Source: Chionis minor
Lineage: Eukaryota > Chordata > Aves > Charadriiformes > Chionididae
NCBI GenBank assembly: GCA_013398295.1
Contig: VZSF01009129.1
Location: 735,118 to 799,117 of the forward strand
Direction: 5' to 3'
DNA: 64,000 bases
The notes under the pieces were generated by a model that saw only the letters and a program-made list of their open reading frames with translations, was not told where the DNA came from and made no database searches. How positions within the stretch are numbered: the stretch's first letter is position 1; the number at the start of each line of letters is the position of its first letter. A program made the position numbers and the translations under genes. Shown here piece by piece: positions 10,082-44,575 of this stretch.

Positions 10082-12281
10082 GTGAGTGGGCGCGGGGGNN
10101 NNNNNNNNNNNNNNNNNNNNNNNGCGCCGGCGGGCGGTGAGGGGCCGCGGGGTCTGTCGGCCTGCCCGGGCGTCCCGGCGTGGGGGGGGGAGTGGGGGAC
10201 ACCGGGCCTGTGCCCGTGACCTTGGCGCCCGTCCCGCCTGGGCCCGGAGGGCAGCCGGGGGCTTTCCAGGCCCCAGCCCCGCCGGGCGGCCGCTGCAAGG
10301 CCCCTGGGTCCTCACGGGGGCTTCCTTTCCGACCCAGGAAGATCCTGCCTTGATCCGCTGGGCCTACGCTAGGACGCAGAACGTCTACCCGACTTTCCGC
10401 CCGTCACCTAAGACGTCCTTCCTAGGAGCTGTTTTCGCCATAGGCCCTATCCTCTTCTGGGCTTTCGTCTTCAAAGCCGACAGGGTAAGTCGGCTGACAG
10501 CACTGAACGTCAGTGAACGCCAAATTGTAGAACACATTATCTGCCTGGAGACTTAATCGGTGGGATTCTCTTGCACATAAGAGTGATTAACACCGTTAAA
10601 GTAATGAGGGAAGGAAGGCTGATACTGAGCCTGCTATCTGAAAGCCTCATGACTGCTTGCAAAGTCCTCCTCTGCTAAAGGCCCTGTATTGTACCCGTGG
10701 GTATGGCCCGTCACAGTTTCCCTGTTCAGGATATTTTGCTATAATAAAGCTCTCTGTAGCACTGACAGTGTAAATTAATCATAAGAGGCTATAATTTTTA
10801 GCTGTTAACATGCAGTAACTGTGCTTTCTAAAATAAATAAATAGGGAGCTTATGGATGACAGACCTAGCGAGGTTTCTGTGAATTGCTTGACCGTTTCTC
10901 TAATCTCATGAAGCAAATGAGGAGAATTTACACTGATTACAGTGCCTGATCTCAGCTGGAGTTTTAAGATTTTGGAAGGTTTATCTCGCTTCTGTTCTAA
11001 CTCCTGGAATGTGAGCGTCAGAATCTGAGCAATGGTAGATCATTCTGAAAATACTCAGCTATATAGCACATAAGAAAGTGCTAGGTGATTGACCGACCTG
11101 GCTGTTTTTACTAGTGAACTTGTGGCTATGGCAAAACACTTTTATTTCCCCCTTTCACACAAAAGTAGCATTTTTAGATCAAGTCATAAACCAGGAAGCA
11201 CAAACATCAATTAAAATCAATAGAATATTTGTAGGGAATGCTGTTGACTAGGATGAATCAAAAATACAGGTTTTAGGAAGCATGCTGAGCATGTTGATAT
11301 AAATGTTGTTAAGATTTCGGCATCTCTGCAGTATTTTGTTGTGCTGGTCTGGTTTTGTGCATGAAGCTGCACTTGGGGTTAGACACGAAGTGTGGCTTAG
11401 CACGTGAGTGCTTGAAAATAAACCTGTGTGAGTGAAATCTAGACATATCTGCCTGGGAATATTTAAGCTGAAGTCTTTAATGTAGTCTCCAGGACAGTTT
11501 GTTTTCCTTTACTCCTGTTCCTTTACTGATGTTTGGGGATTTTTCTTTTGTTTTCTGGTAGTATATAAAGTGCAATAGCTATTACGCTCTTTTCTCTTTT
11601 TGGAGAGGAGGGTTTGTTGCGTGTCTGGGAAAGAAAAGATAAATTGCCAAGTCTTAAGCGAGTCTTCTGGTTTTATCCAGCAGAAGGAATCTGGGCAATA
11701 TCTGCAGTGTCTGTGTACTGTAACAATACCTGTCAGAAAGGTACAGGACTGCAGAGTGAGATACAAATGGGCTGAAAGTGAACACAGTCACATTTAGGCA
11801 AGTTAGTAAGAAGTTTCTCCATAATTAGATCTCTTAAACTCGATTATTCAGCAAGAAGGAGGAGGTAGAAACTAAGTGTATAAATTAACTGACGCAACTA
11901 GTTTGGTGAAAAATACATCATGGGAATTGGTCTCTGCTGGCCTGAGAATGGATAGATGTGCAGAGAGGTCAGTCTGAGCACATCTTCCTTAGCTGAAGGT
12001 GAGTCTAAATGCCTTGTTCTTTTTTACTTTTTAAGCACAACGGCTGTTACCAGAGTTTGTGCTTATAGAATCCTTTTGGTTGGAAAAGACCCTTAAGGTC
12101 ATATGTGGTGCTATCTTCCTGTAGTCTATGCTGAAATACTAGAATGGCTTTTCTCTTATCCCAGGCTGATTGAAGCTTCTTCTCTAATAGGATAATGATG
12201 AATGTTCTCTTTCTTCCACAGGATCGTAAAGAGAAGCTTATTCAAGAAGGTAAATACAAGCGACCATTCAGTGTATTTTAA
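9881..12281 (+). CDS. NDUFB4: NADH dehydrogenase 1 beta subcomplex subunit 4 (complex I B15), 3 exons
   Basis: This gene encodes an accessory subunit of mitochondrial respiratory complex I, located in the membrane arm of the inner membrane. It has no catalytic residues of its own. The spliced coding exons are 9881-10081, 10338-10484 and 12222-12281, giving 135 residues against 129 in human. The N-terminal half is hydrophilic and proline-rich (start [18 protein letters not shown]). A single transmembrane segment covers about residues 95-112 ([18 protein letters not shown]), and the basic C-terminus contains [12 protein letters not shown], which is nearly identical to the human tail. Introns start with gtgagt and gtaagt and end in cag; both are phase 0. 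The start codon has a good context (ccaagATGg) and lies in a CpG island. Intron 1 contains an assembly gap of 25 N at 10099-10123. Polyadenylation signals follow at 12316 and 12360. The gene is convergent with HGD. Confidence 0.97.
10099..10123. other. Assembly gap of 25 N in NDUFB4 intron 1
   Basis: Twenty-five N characters interrupt very GC-rich sequence just after the exon 1 donor. GC-rich promoters often drop out in sequencing, so the true intron length is unknown. No coding base is lost. Confidence 0.99.
10338..10484 (+). CDS. NDUFB4: NDUFB4 coding exon 2
   Basis: Codons 68-116, between acceptor gacccag and donor gtaagt (10485). It holds the only membrane-spanning helix, at about residues 95-112. 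It begins [15 protein letters not shown], a conserved family segment. Confidence 0.97.
12066..12104 (-). mobile_element. Short CR1 LINE relic in NDUFB4 intron 2
   Basis: The segment reading 'ttggttggaaaagaccctt' after 'atagaatcc' is the reversed CR1 3' terminus. Only about 40 bp are recognisable. Confidence 0.6.
12222..12281 (+). CDS. NDUFB4: NDUFB4 coding exon 3 and stop
   Basis: Codons 117-135 plus TAA, after acceptor cttccacag. It reads [19 protein letters not shown] and then stops. The first ten residues match the human tail; the end is divergent. Confidence 0.96.
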   Translation, partial: DRKEKLIQEGKYKRPFSVF

Positions 12282-12315
12282 GTTCCTGGAATTGCAGTGC
12301 TCTTCATGGGATATA

Positions 12316-12365
12316 AATAAAATAAGATGTATTGCGTGCTGACATTTCTCCTTCATAAGAATAAA
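12316..12365 (+). terminator. NDUFB4: NDUFB4 polyadenylation signals
   Basis: Canonical AATAAA hexamers lie at 12316-12321 and 12360-12365, 35 and 79 bases past the stop codon. This fits the short 3' UTR of this gene in other vertebrates. Which one is used cannot be told. Confidence 0.5.
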
Positions 12366-15300
12366 TCTTAATTGCTCATTGGTTGTCTTGCATCTTTAAC
12401 AATTATGAAAAGGGCAAAAATGCAAGATCTTTATATCTGACACAGATAGATACGGAGAGGGTGCACTGAACTCAACCAGTGTAGTCCTTTGGTCTATATG
12501 CAGAGGCTCCTTTTAAACCGTGGAAGTTGCTGCTGTCAGAGCAGCACAGGCTGAAGTTTAAAATTAATAGCAGGCTAAAATGTTAAGCAAGCCCAAAGCA
12601 GTTTCCCAGAGAAGTACGACTTGCCTGCTAGGTATTTCTTCCTGGCGTCGGTTTGACTATGTAGTTTGCCCTAATCGGATAATGGGCCAGTTCTGCGATA
12701 CATTTTTACTAACTTCAGGAACCTGCCTGACTGCTTTCAATAAGTTAAGTTAATTTTTCTTTTCCCTAATAAAATACAAGCCTAAACCTTGCATTTGTTT
12801 ATTGCAATAAACTTCTGGATAAAATTACTGTACCAGACATTGTCATGCTATATGCGACTACCATTTCTACTAATTCTGTGATTCCTGTGAGTGAGAGACA
12901 AGAATTAAAAAGAGAAGGATTTTTATTTTTGACACCGATTCCCTTAAAGTATAGGAGAATTCCAGATCACCCCTGCAAATGTTCCATGATGAAAAAAAAC
13001 CCCACAAAGTGTAACTGAATCTTGTGTCGGCAAAGATGTCTACTCTGCTTATTCCGGTAAGAACCCAAGTCTTCTCTGCCTGGGTCAATTGGTACAGGGG
13101 GCTCTGGAATTGTTGCTGCCAAAGTACTGAAACGTGACTGCGAGGAAAAGATTTTTCATTCAGGCGTGAATTTTCGCGTAGCTCGTAGGTGCCATCGTGA
13201 TCCAAACAACCCTCATTCTTCAGACGGACAGGGAGCAGTTTCTTCCCAAATGTTGAGGTCAATGCCAAAAACTCAGTCTGGTGCAAAAGTTGAAAACTTC
13301 CCTCTGTCTGCTGGGAAAGCAGCCCGTGTTCTTGACAGTGAAGTCAGCAAGAGCAGCTCTGCTAAGTCCCTTTCCTGCACGATTAGGATGAAAGTATGGG
13401 CCATTTGCAGTCCCTCTTCCTCAGAGTGAGTTGATGAGCTTTTTCCCAGAATTGCGGAGTGGCTGAAGTTGGAAGGGAGCTCTGGAGGTCATCTGGTCCC
13501 AACCCCCTGCTCAAGCAGGGCCACCTTGAGCAGGCTGACCAGGACCGTGTCCAGATGGCTTTTGAGTATCTCCAAGGGTGGAGACTCCACAACCTCTCTG
13601 GGCAACCTGTGCTAGCGCTCAGTCACTCTCACACTGAAAAGGTGTTTCCGGATTGATTATTATTTTTATATATATATATATTTTTAAAAGTATTTCTAGT
13701 AGCTCTTCCCTTTCCTCTCTGGGTCATAAAATGTTCAGGCAGTCGGGGCTTGGCACGAAGGCTGCGTGCAGCATCTGTGCGAGGCCGTGGCCTGCTTTTG
13801 CAATCCTGTATGTGCTCTCAACAACCCTCTTGCACCCGTCTGTGCGGCTTGCTTGTTCTTCTGCTAGCTTAACTAAAGCAAACCCAGATTATTCTCTCTG
13901 CAGAACAGCTTCTAAAAGACTGTCACAAACGATATCGCAAGATATGGCTGTGGGTCAGAGAGAGAGGCATCAATGCATGGAGAAAGTGGTATTTAGGGAA
14001 AGAAATAATTGCTTGTCTGAGCATGCTAAATTAGCTATCTTCTTGCTGCCGCAAACTAATTTGATCTCCCAGGACCCATTTCCTCAGCTAATTGGAACTG
14101 GAGTTGCCACACATGTAAATTCTCCCTCACGGCTGTATTTGTTTCAGGCCAGTTGAGCAAATGGTTCAGGATGGGCTGTGGGTGAGCGCCGCGCGTCTAG
14201 TCTTTTAGGCCAGCCCCGGATTGATGCTCGCGGCACCTGCCACAGCCCTCTCCTTTGCAGATGAGAGTGTCTGAGGCTGCCTCCCTGCGGATTTGAGCGT
14301 GGTGCTTGGGGAAAGGCTGCCCTACTTTCCTTCCCTCGTCATTCGCAGAGCTCTCCCAGCTCTTTTCTTGCAAGGAACGAACGTGCTATGCTGCTGGAGG
14401 TGGGGTTGGTGGTTTGAAGCAGCGGTGCTGGTGTGGAGAGGAAGGAAAGGGGAGTTTCCCTTTGGAAACATAGGGTGAAGACCGGAGAGTGAATGCGCCT
14501 CGTGGAATTTTACCCTTGACTGGTGTGTTGCCACCCGTGTCTGCTTCAGTCTGCAGCAAGAGAAACTCAAGCCTGCAGGTCACTGGATGATAATTTAGGT
14601 CCCAAACAGAAAACAAGCTTTTCCCCTCTGCCTGTGAAATATTCAGACCTCACTTACCTCTCGGTCAGTCTGATTAAATCAGCTTCTCTGGCGAAGTGAT
14701 TCTCCTGGACGTCCTTTTCAGCTGAGCTGGCTCTTTTAAAGCAAACATCTCCCTGTAGATTTTATAATGTAATGCTTTGCTCAAAGCTGATGCTTTTTTT
14801 CCCCCAAGGATCTGGTGCAGATCCAAAACCAATGATGGATGTAACTGACTGAAGTTAGGTGTTGCAGCTCTACATTTCCTTCTCTTTTGGAAAATTGAGG
14901 ATTGCTTCTCTTGGGAGGTGAGAAGCATAAAGCCCGATGGCACCTGAGCTTAGTAACTGTTTCACGCGGGTACGTGCTAAAGCACAGGCCTGAGGTTTAG
15001 GGCACCTGGACTGTGCTCCTGGTTCACAGCCTACCTGGGGCTTCACTTTCTGCCTCTACCCTGTGGAACCCACCACCTGCAAGTGAGGCTTGCATATTCC
15101 AATGAATTTTGAGGTCCCCCAAAATGTTGTCTGCACTTGAGCTTTCTTCCAGGTGCCTTCCCAGGAAGAAATGGCTGTACTGGCCAGGCAAGCCCTTTCA
15201 CACTTGCTGTGCTGCAAATTAGCACTGAACTAGGGAGAGAATTTGTCAAATGCTGACAAACAAGTCGATGTTGAAGGATGGCCAGAGTGTGAGTTGGAAA

Positions 15301-15892
15301 GCAAACTTTACCTCACCTAGCAGTGAAGCACCTTGGATTCTCCAGCCTTTTCCAATTTGTGGTCTACTTTTCTGACGGTCAAGTCTTTCCTTGGCAGCCC
15401 TCCACAGAGCAGCAGGTTGAAATAGCCTGTGGTGAAGTAATAAGGCTTAGGTCTGCTCGAGCCGTCAGCTCTGTTTGGAAAGCTCAACAGACAACATAAA
15501 ATGCTTTACTGATCCCTCGCTTCTCCCTGTGAAAGATGCACTGGGTTGTATTTTCAGGAGGCCCTGTGAATGGGGGCTGGCTGTTACCTCCTATCCGCAC
15601 AAGGCACAACATTCACACCAGCTACACATTGAAAGCCACACAAGTACTTCAGCTTCAGCAAGTCACCAGGAAAGCTTTAATTGGATACTTGAAAGTTAAG
15701 AATAATGGTGGGGTTTTTTACTGCATTTCCCAAGTTACATAGGGGATGATCGTTTTCGTGGCTTGGTGGCTGCTGGAAATGCCTTTCTGTGCTGGAGCAC
15801 TCTGCGTTGCCCAAGGCAATTGTGCCACCACACGTAGGTATGCTGGATTTCCCCATCTTCACTCACTTATTGCAAGCAACAAATACTTCTCT
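12366..15892. other. Spacer between convergent NDUFB4 and HGD
   Basis: Apart from a CR1 fragment at about 13450-13650 and a short TA run at 13666-13680, no feature is recognised. The HGD 3' UTR must occupy the right end. A variant polyadenylation hexamer ATTAAA on the - strand at 15676-15681, 212 bases past the HGD stop, is one possible end; I see no canonical AATAAA close by. Confidence 0.5.
13450..13650 (-). mobile_element. CR1 LINE 3'-end fragment
   Basis: The sequence reads as the reverse complement of the CR1 3' end: 'gttggaagggagctctggag' and 'catctggtccc' are followed by 'cagatggcttttgagtatct', 'ggagactccacaacctct' and 'ctgggcaacctgtgct'. It is diverged, and the terminal 8-bp repeats are degraded. 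Confidence 0.88.
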
Positions 15893-40841
<24,949 letters not shown>

Positions 40842-41045
40842 CCTCCTCCTGGTCCTCCTCTTCTTGGAGCAGACACAAATCCCACGCAGGTATCCGGCCG
40901 AAACAGCCTGCCAAGCAAAGCCCACTAGCCGGTTGACCGGGCCAGGCTGATGGCAGGCTGACAGTGCTGGAAGTGAGAAAGTCCAAGGGAGTTTTCAACC
41001 TGTTTGCTCAGCCCAGTCTGTGTTTAACCAAACGCCAGCCCTTCT
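40842..41045 (-). promoter_or_regulatory. HGD: Probable HGD 5' UTR and proximal promoter
   Basis: Within 200 bp upstream of the HGD start codon lie three motifs of the type bound by liver factors: GAAAGTCCA at 40977-40985 (HNF4 type), TGTTTGC at 41001-41007 (FOXA type), and GTTTAACC around 41022-41029, which contains an HNF1-like half-site on the - strand. HGD is known to be expressed mainly in liver and kidney. No TATA box is clear. Motif reading only. Confidence 0.4.
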
Positions 41046-42109
41046 CCGCAGAACCAACCCCGCGATCAATTTGAAGATAATAAACGGAGGGTGAGGGGGA
41101 CTGAGTTCCCACACCACTTCATTTCCTCCTTAGATATTAGAAAAGGGGTCGTAGTTCCCACACATGGGGGGAAAAAGAAGAATAAGGTGTTTAAGAACAA
41201 AGAAACCGTTTGAATAAAGTGTTTAAGAACAAAGAAACAAAGAAATTTTTGCAACCGTTTTATAAGCTTATTTCATAAATCATACCTCTAGCAATTTTAA
41301 TATACAACCCTTTAAATATGTAACATAGATTTGTTCACTATGCTTCTGAGCCACATTACATTGGGGATAGAAAGGATCACATCCCCATCCTCGTGAAGGT
41401 AGTGATACTTGTGAAACACCGTGTGGCAACATTACACAGCAGTTTGGGGCCAAAAGTAGGGGAGGATTTTGTATTCCTGTGATAAGAGCTAGTGAGGGGA
41501 ACTTACAAATTCTGAAATATTAATATTTTTCAAGAAAGCTGTTGCTGAGGCCAGAGCAGAAGCAAGCACTTAGCTACAGAATACTAATGAGAGTAGCTCT
41601 GCATTTTCAGAAGTTGCAAAAAAAGCCAATTGATTTTATTTGATTTTTTTACTTTGAATTCTCCCCTCTCTAAAAAAAAAATTAAAAAAAGAAAAAGAAA
41701 AAAAGAAGGCGGCAATATTTTTTTTCCTTTCCACGACCTGCTCTACTGCCAGCAGGAAATTTCTAGGAGGCACAACTGACATTCGAATGGGACCCTGGAG
41801 TTAGGGTATCCCCCTCTCCTACAGCATCCTGGAAATCTTCCCTTCGCAAAGCAGTTATCAGTTGTTGTGGTCCCCACAGCAGCCAGAGAGAGCTCCAGCT
41901 GCAAGGACAGGTGTTAATCATTTTGTCTTCTCTAAAAACTGGCACTTAATTACACCACCCTGAGTAATATGTCAGAGCCACCAAGAGCAGCCACTTTTTA
42001 AGTGGCAAATGAGACCGACTGCTACAAGGGAGGTGACATGGTGTATGAAGGGGCAGTGGTTATTGATGAGGGAGAGCTAGTTTTCTTTGGTTGTCCCCTC
42101 TGATCTTAC
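41046..42109. other. Intergenic DNA between RABL3 and HGD, no gene seen
   Basis: An A-rich low-complexity stretch lies at about 41670-41715. No gene or RNA recognised. Confidence 0.55.
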
Positions 42110-42620
42110 AGATTGGAAAGGACTTCAGAAGGTCGTTAGTCCATCCTTCAGCTCAAAGCAGGGTCAGCCCTGAGATCACACCAGGCTGCTCAGGACTTTA
42201 TTCAATCTTGTCTTGAAGACTTCTAAGGATGGAGGCTGCACAGCCTCACTGGGCAGCTTGTTCCACTGCTTGATTGTCCTCATGGTCAAAAAGCTTTTCT
42301 TTATATGCAGCTTGAATTTCCCTTGTTTTGACTGTTGGCAGTTGTCTCTCATCCTTCCACCATGCACTGCTGTGAAAAGCCAGGCTCCATCTTCTTGGTA
42401 ACCTCTCCATAGGTGTTGGAAGGTGCTCTTTGGTTCCCCCAAAGTCATCCCCCAGGCTGAACAAGCCCAGTCCCTCACAGGATGTGGGCTCCATCCCCCA
42501 ACCATCTTGGCTGGCCACAGCTGAACTTGCTGCAGTTGATTGGTTTTCCTGTATTGGCAGCCCCAAAATCGGACACAGGATCTCTACTTCCCCTATGACA
42601 CTTGTCTCCATAGAGCAGGA
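42110..42620 (-). mobile_element. Older CR1-type LINE 3' end
   Basis: On the - strand a frame encodes a decayed ORF2 C-terminus with KQWNKLPSEAVQPPSLEVF and then KTRLNKVLSSL, homologous to the WNRLPREVVESPSLEIF region of CR1. The + strand begins 'gattggaaaggacttcagaa', the reversed 3' end. It is more diverged than the copies at 9041 and 23428. Confidence 0.85.
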
Positions 42621-44144
42621 GCACCCTGTCCCTGAAAGCCCACATCACATCACCTCACCTGCTTCTTTGTTTCTCCATTTGCTTGTCTACATGGCTAAGA
42701 TGTTTTGAGCCAGTTCTGTCATCATTTTTGCATACTGTTTTGAACACGACAAACACTGAGCATATAGCAACAAAGCAAGCACAAATGCAGCCCTGGAGAC
42801 ATGGTGTGTTTTGGGAATTACATGGAAATGGAGATAGTGAGCTGCAGTTGAAGACCTGTCTGGAAAGCAGCAAGGCTTGTTTATTGGCGGCACTGGCTGG
42901 TGCATCACAACCAACAAGCAAGAGTGTTGTGGAGAGGTGACCTAAGAAAGTGAGTGCCCCATCCTTTCCTAAACTGTATGGGGACTTTCTGCCTGCTTGA
43001 GAGCCACCTTGACCCACTGCTTGCAATGGCCCCAGCTAAGGGACAATGCAGGGGCTGAGCCGAGCTCCTCTGGTTTCATGAAGCTAGTGGTTTTATCACA
43101 TAGTCACCAGGAGCAAGCTGTGTCCCCTGTGTACCCTATTGTACCCTGGCTGTACAATATTAGGTAGCAGTGCCTCACTGATGTTTGCTCTAAACCAGGC
43201 CAAAATTTAGCCCCCTTATAATGTGGGTGGGCTGAGGATGGGTACAACTGGGAGCTTCCATCATTTTATTACAGCAATACCTGAAAGTCTTAAACCGTAG
43301 ACCTGGACTCCCTTGCCTCTAGAAGAATATTGACTGAGTAATCTCCAAGTTATAAGTCATGTTTAGGTCTCCATTACTGCTTGCTGTCTTGCCATTTGCC
43401 CAGGAAGGCTCTCTCCATAACCTGGCCTCTGCCAGCTTTCCTACAAAAAAAATTGTGCCAGCAGTAAGGAATTCTCCAGCTCAAGGCAGAGATTGCGAAT
43501 ATGTTAGCTCACCCTGAGCAGTGATTCATCATTGCCAGAGAAATAAAGTACCCAGCACCTGCCACCTACCCTTGAGACTCCTTTCCTACCAGACAATATT
43601 TAAGAGCAAAGAGTTCATCTCACTTGTTTTCTGACAGTGAAGAATTATATGTTTGACTACATTTTCGAAAACTGAAGTTGCAATGTTTCAGGGGTTTCTA
43701 AGATCCCCTTCCCTGAGCCATGCAGCAGGAGAGGTAATGTCACATTTTAGCTTGCATTTCTCTTTGACAACCTACAATTCACCTTGTTTACACCTCTTTA
43801 CAGGCCCTGATCTCTTGTCTTTTTCTTGTGGGACAGGTGAAAATAAAGGTGTTACTTTTTAATTACTAGGTAGACCTACTTCCTACTTCTTCATTCACTT
43901 CTTTAAAGGAAGGACAAGGTACAATTCCTTTACTCACTTGATGACCATGTAAATATTTTACAGCTTATTAGGCTGTCTAACCTTGCTTTTCCAATCCATA
44001 GAGGGAAAAACATTTTTTAATGATAGACTGTTGGACTAACACTGTTGGCTTTCTTGATTTATTGACCTCTAAATTATATAGAGTGCAGAAAAGAAGACTT
44101 CTCAACACTTCTGTGGTGTTTCTGACCTAGCCCATCCCATTTAA
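42621..44144. other. Intergenic DNA, no gene seen
   Basis: No exon, RNA gene or repeat recognised. Confidence 0.5.
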
Positions 44145-44392
44145 GAGTGAGATGATAAATCCGTGCTGACTGCTCCTGATCATCTTCGTGTCCCTGATGT
44201 GTCTAGAAATGGTTTCCAGGATCAGTTGCCTTGAAATAATGGCAGATCCCTTGGAGGGGTGGAGCATCCCTTTTCAGGCATGGAGGTGAGGCTGACTGGC
44301 CCATAGTTCTGTGGATTTTCCTTTTTGCCCTTAACTATGAATATTAAGTTCTCTGGAGCCTCCTTTTTGCCCTTAAGTGTGAATATTAAGTG
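44145..44392 (-). mobile_element. CR1 LINE reverse-transcriptase segment, inverted
   Basis: Read on the - strand this segment encodes part of the CR1 ORF2 reverse transcriptase: KGKKENPQNYGPVSLTS (family: KKGKKEDPGNYRPVSLTS), and further along LILETISRH and RSSQHGF. The strand is opposite to that of the CR1 3' end that abuts it at 44395. A 30-bp direct repeat with a 42-bp period (44319-44348 and 44361-44390) duplicates the KGKKE segment. Confidence 0.8.
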
Positions 44393-44394
44393 GT

Positions 44395-44575
44395 GGTCAA
44401 ACACTGGAATATGTTGCCCAGAGAGGCTGTGTATTCTCCAGCTGTGAAGATATCCAAAATCCAACTGGACATGGTCCTGGGCAACCTGCTGCAGCTGACC
44501 CTGCTCAGGCAGGGGAGTTGTACTAGGTAATCTCCAGAGGTCGCTTCCAACCTCAGTGAGTCCGGGATTTAGCTT
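44395..44575 (+). mobile_element. CR1 LINE 3'-end fragment
   Basis: The + strand carries 'cactggaatatgttgcccag', 'gagaggctgtg', and the terminal 'ggtaatctccagaggtcgct' followed by 'tccaacctcagtgagtc'. This is a CR1 3' end. It directly follows an inverted CR1 reverse-transcriptase segment. Confidence 0.88.

Larger units (their letters stand above)
9590..10320 (+). promoter_or_regulatory. NDUFB4: NDUFB4 CpG-island promoter and first exon
   Basis: The stretch is strongly GC-rich with many CpG dinucleotides and spans the NDUFB4 start codon, in contrast to the AT-rich surroundings. A tandem GCGCCTGCGC-type motif at 9819-9836 resembles an NRF1 site (consensus YGCGCAYGCGCR, with C replacing A). The block AAGATGGCGGC at 9878-9888 matches the YY1 element and overlaps the start codon. 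No TATA box is visible. The transcription start cannot be fixed from the sequence. Confidence 0.7.
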
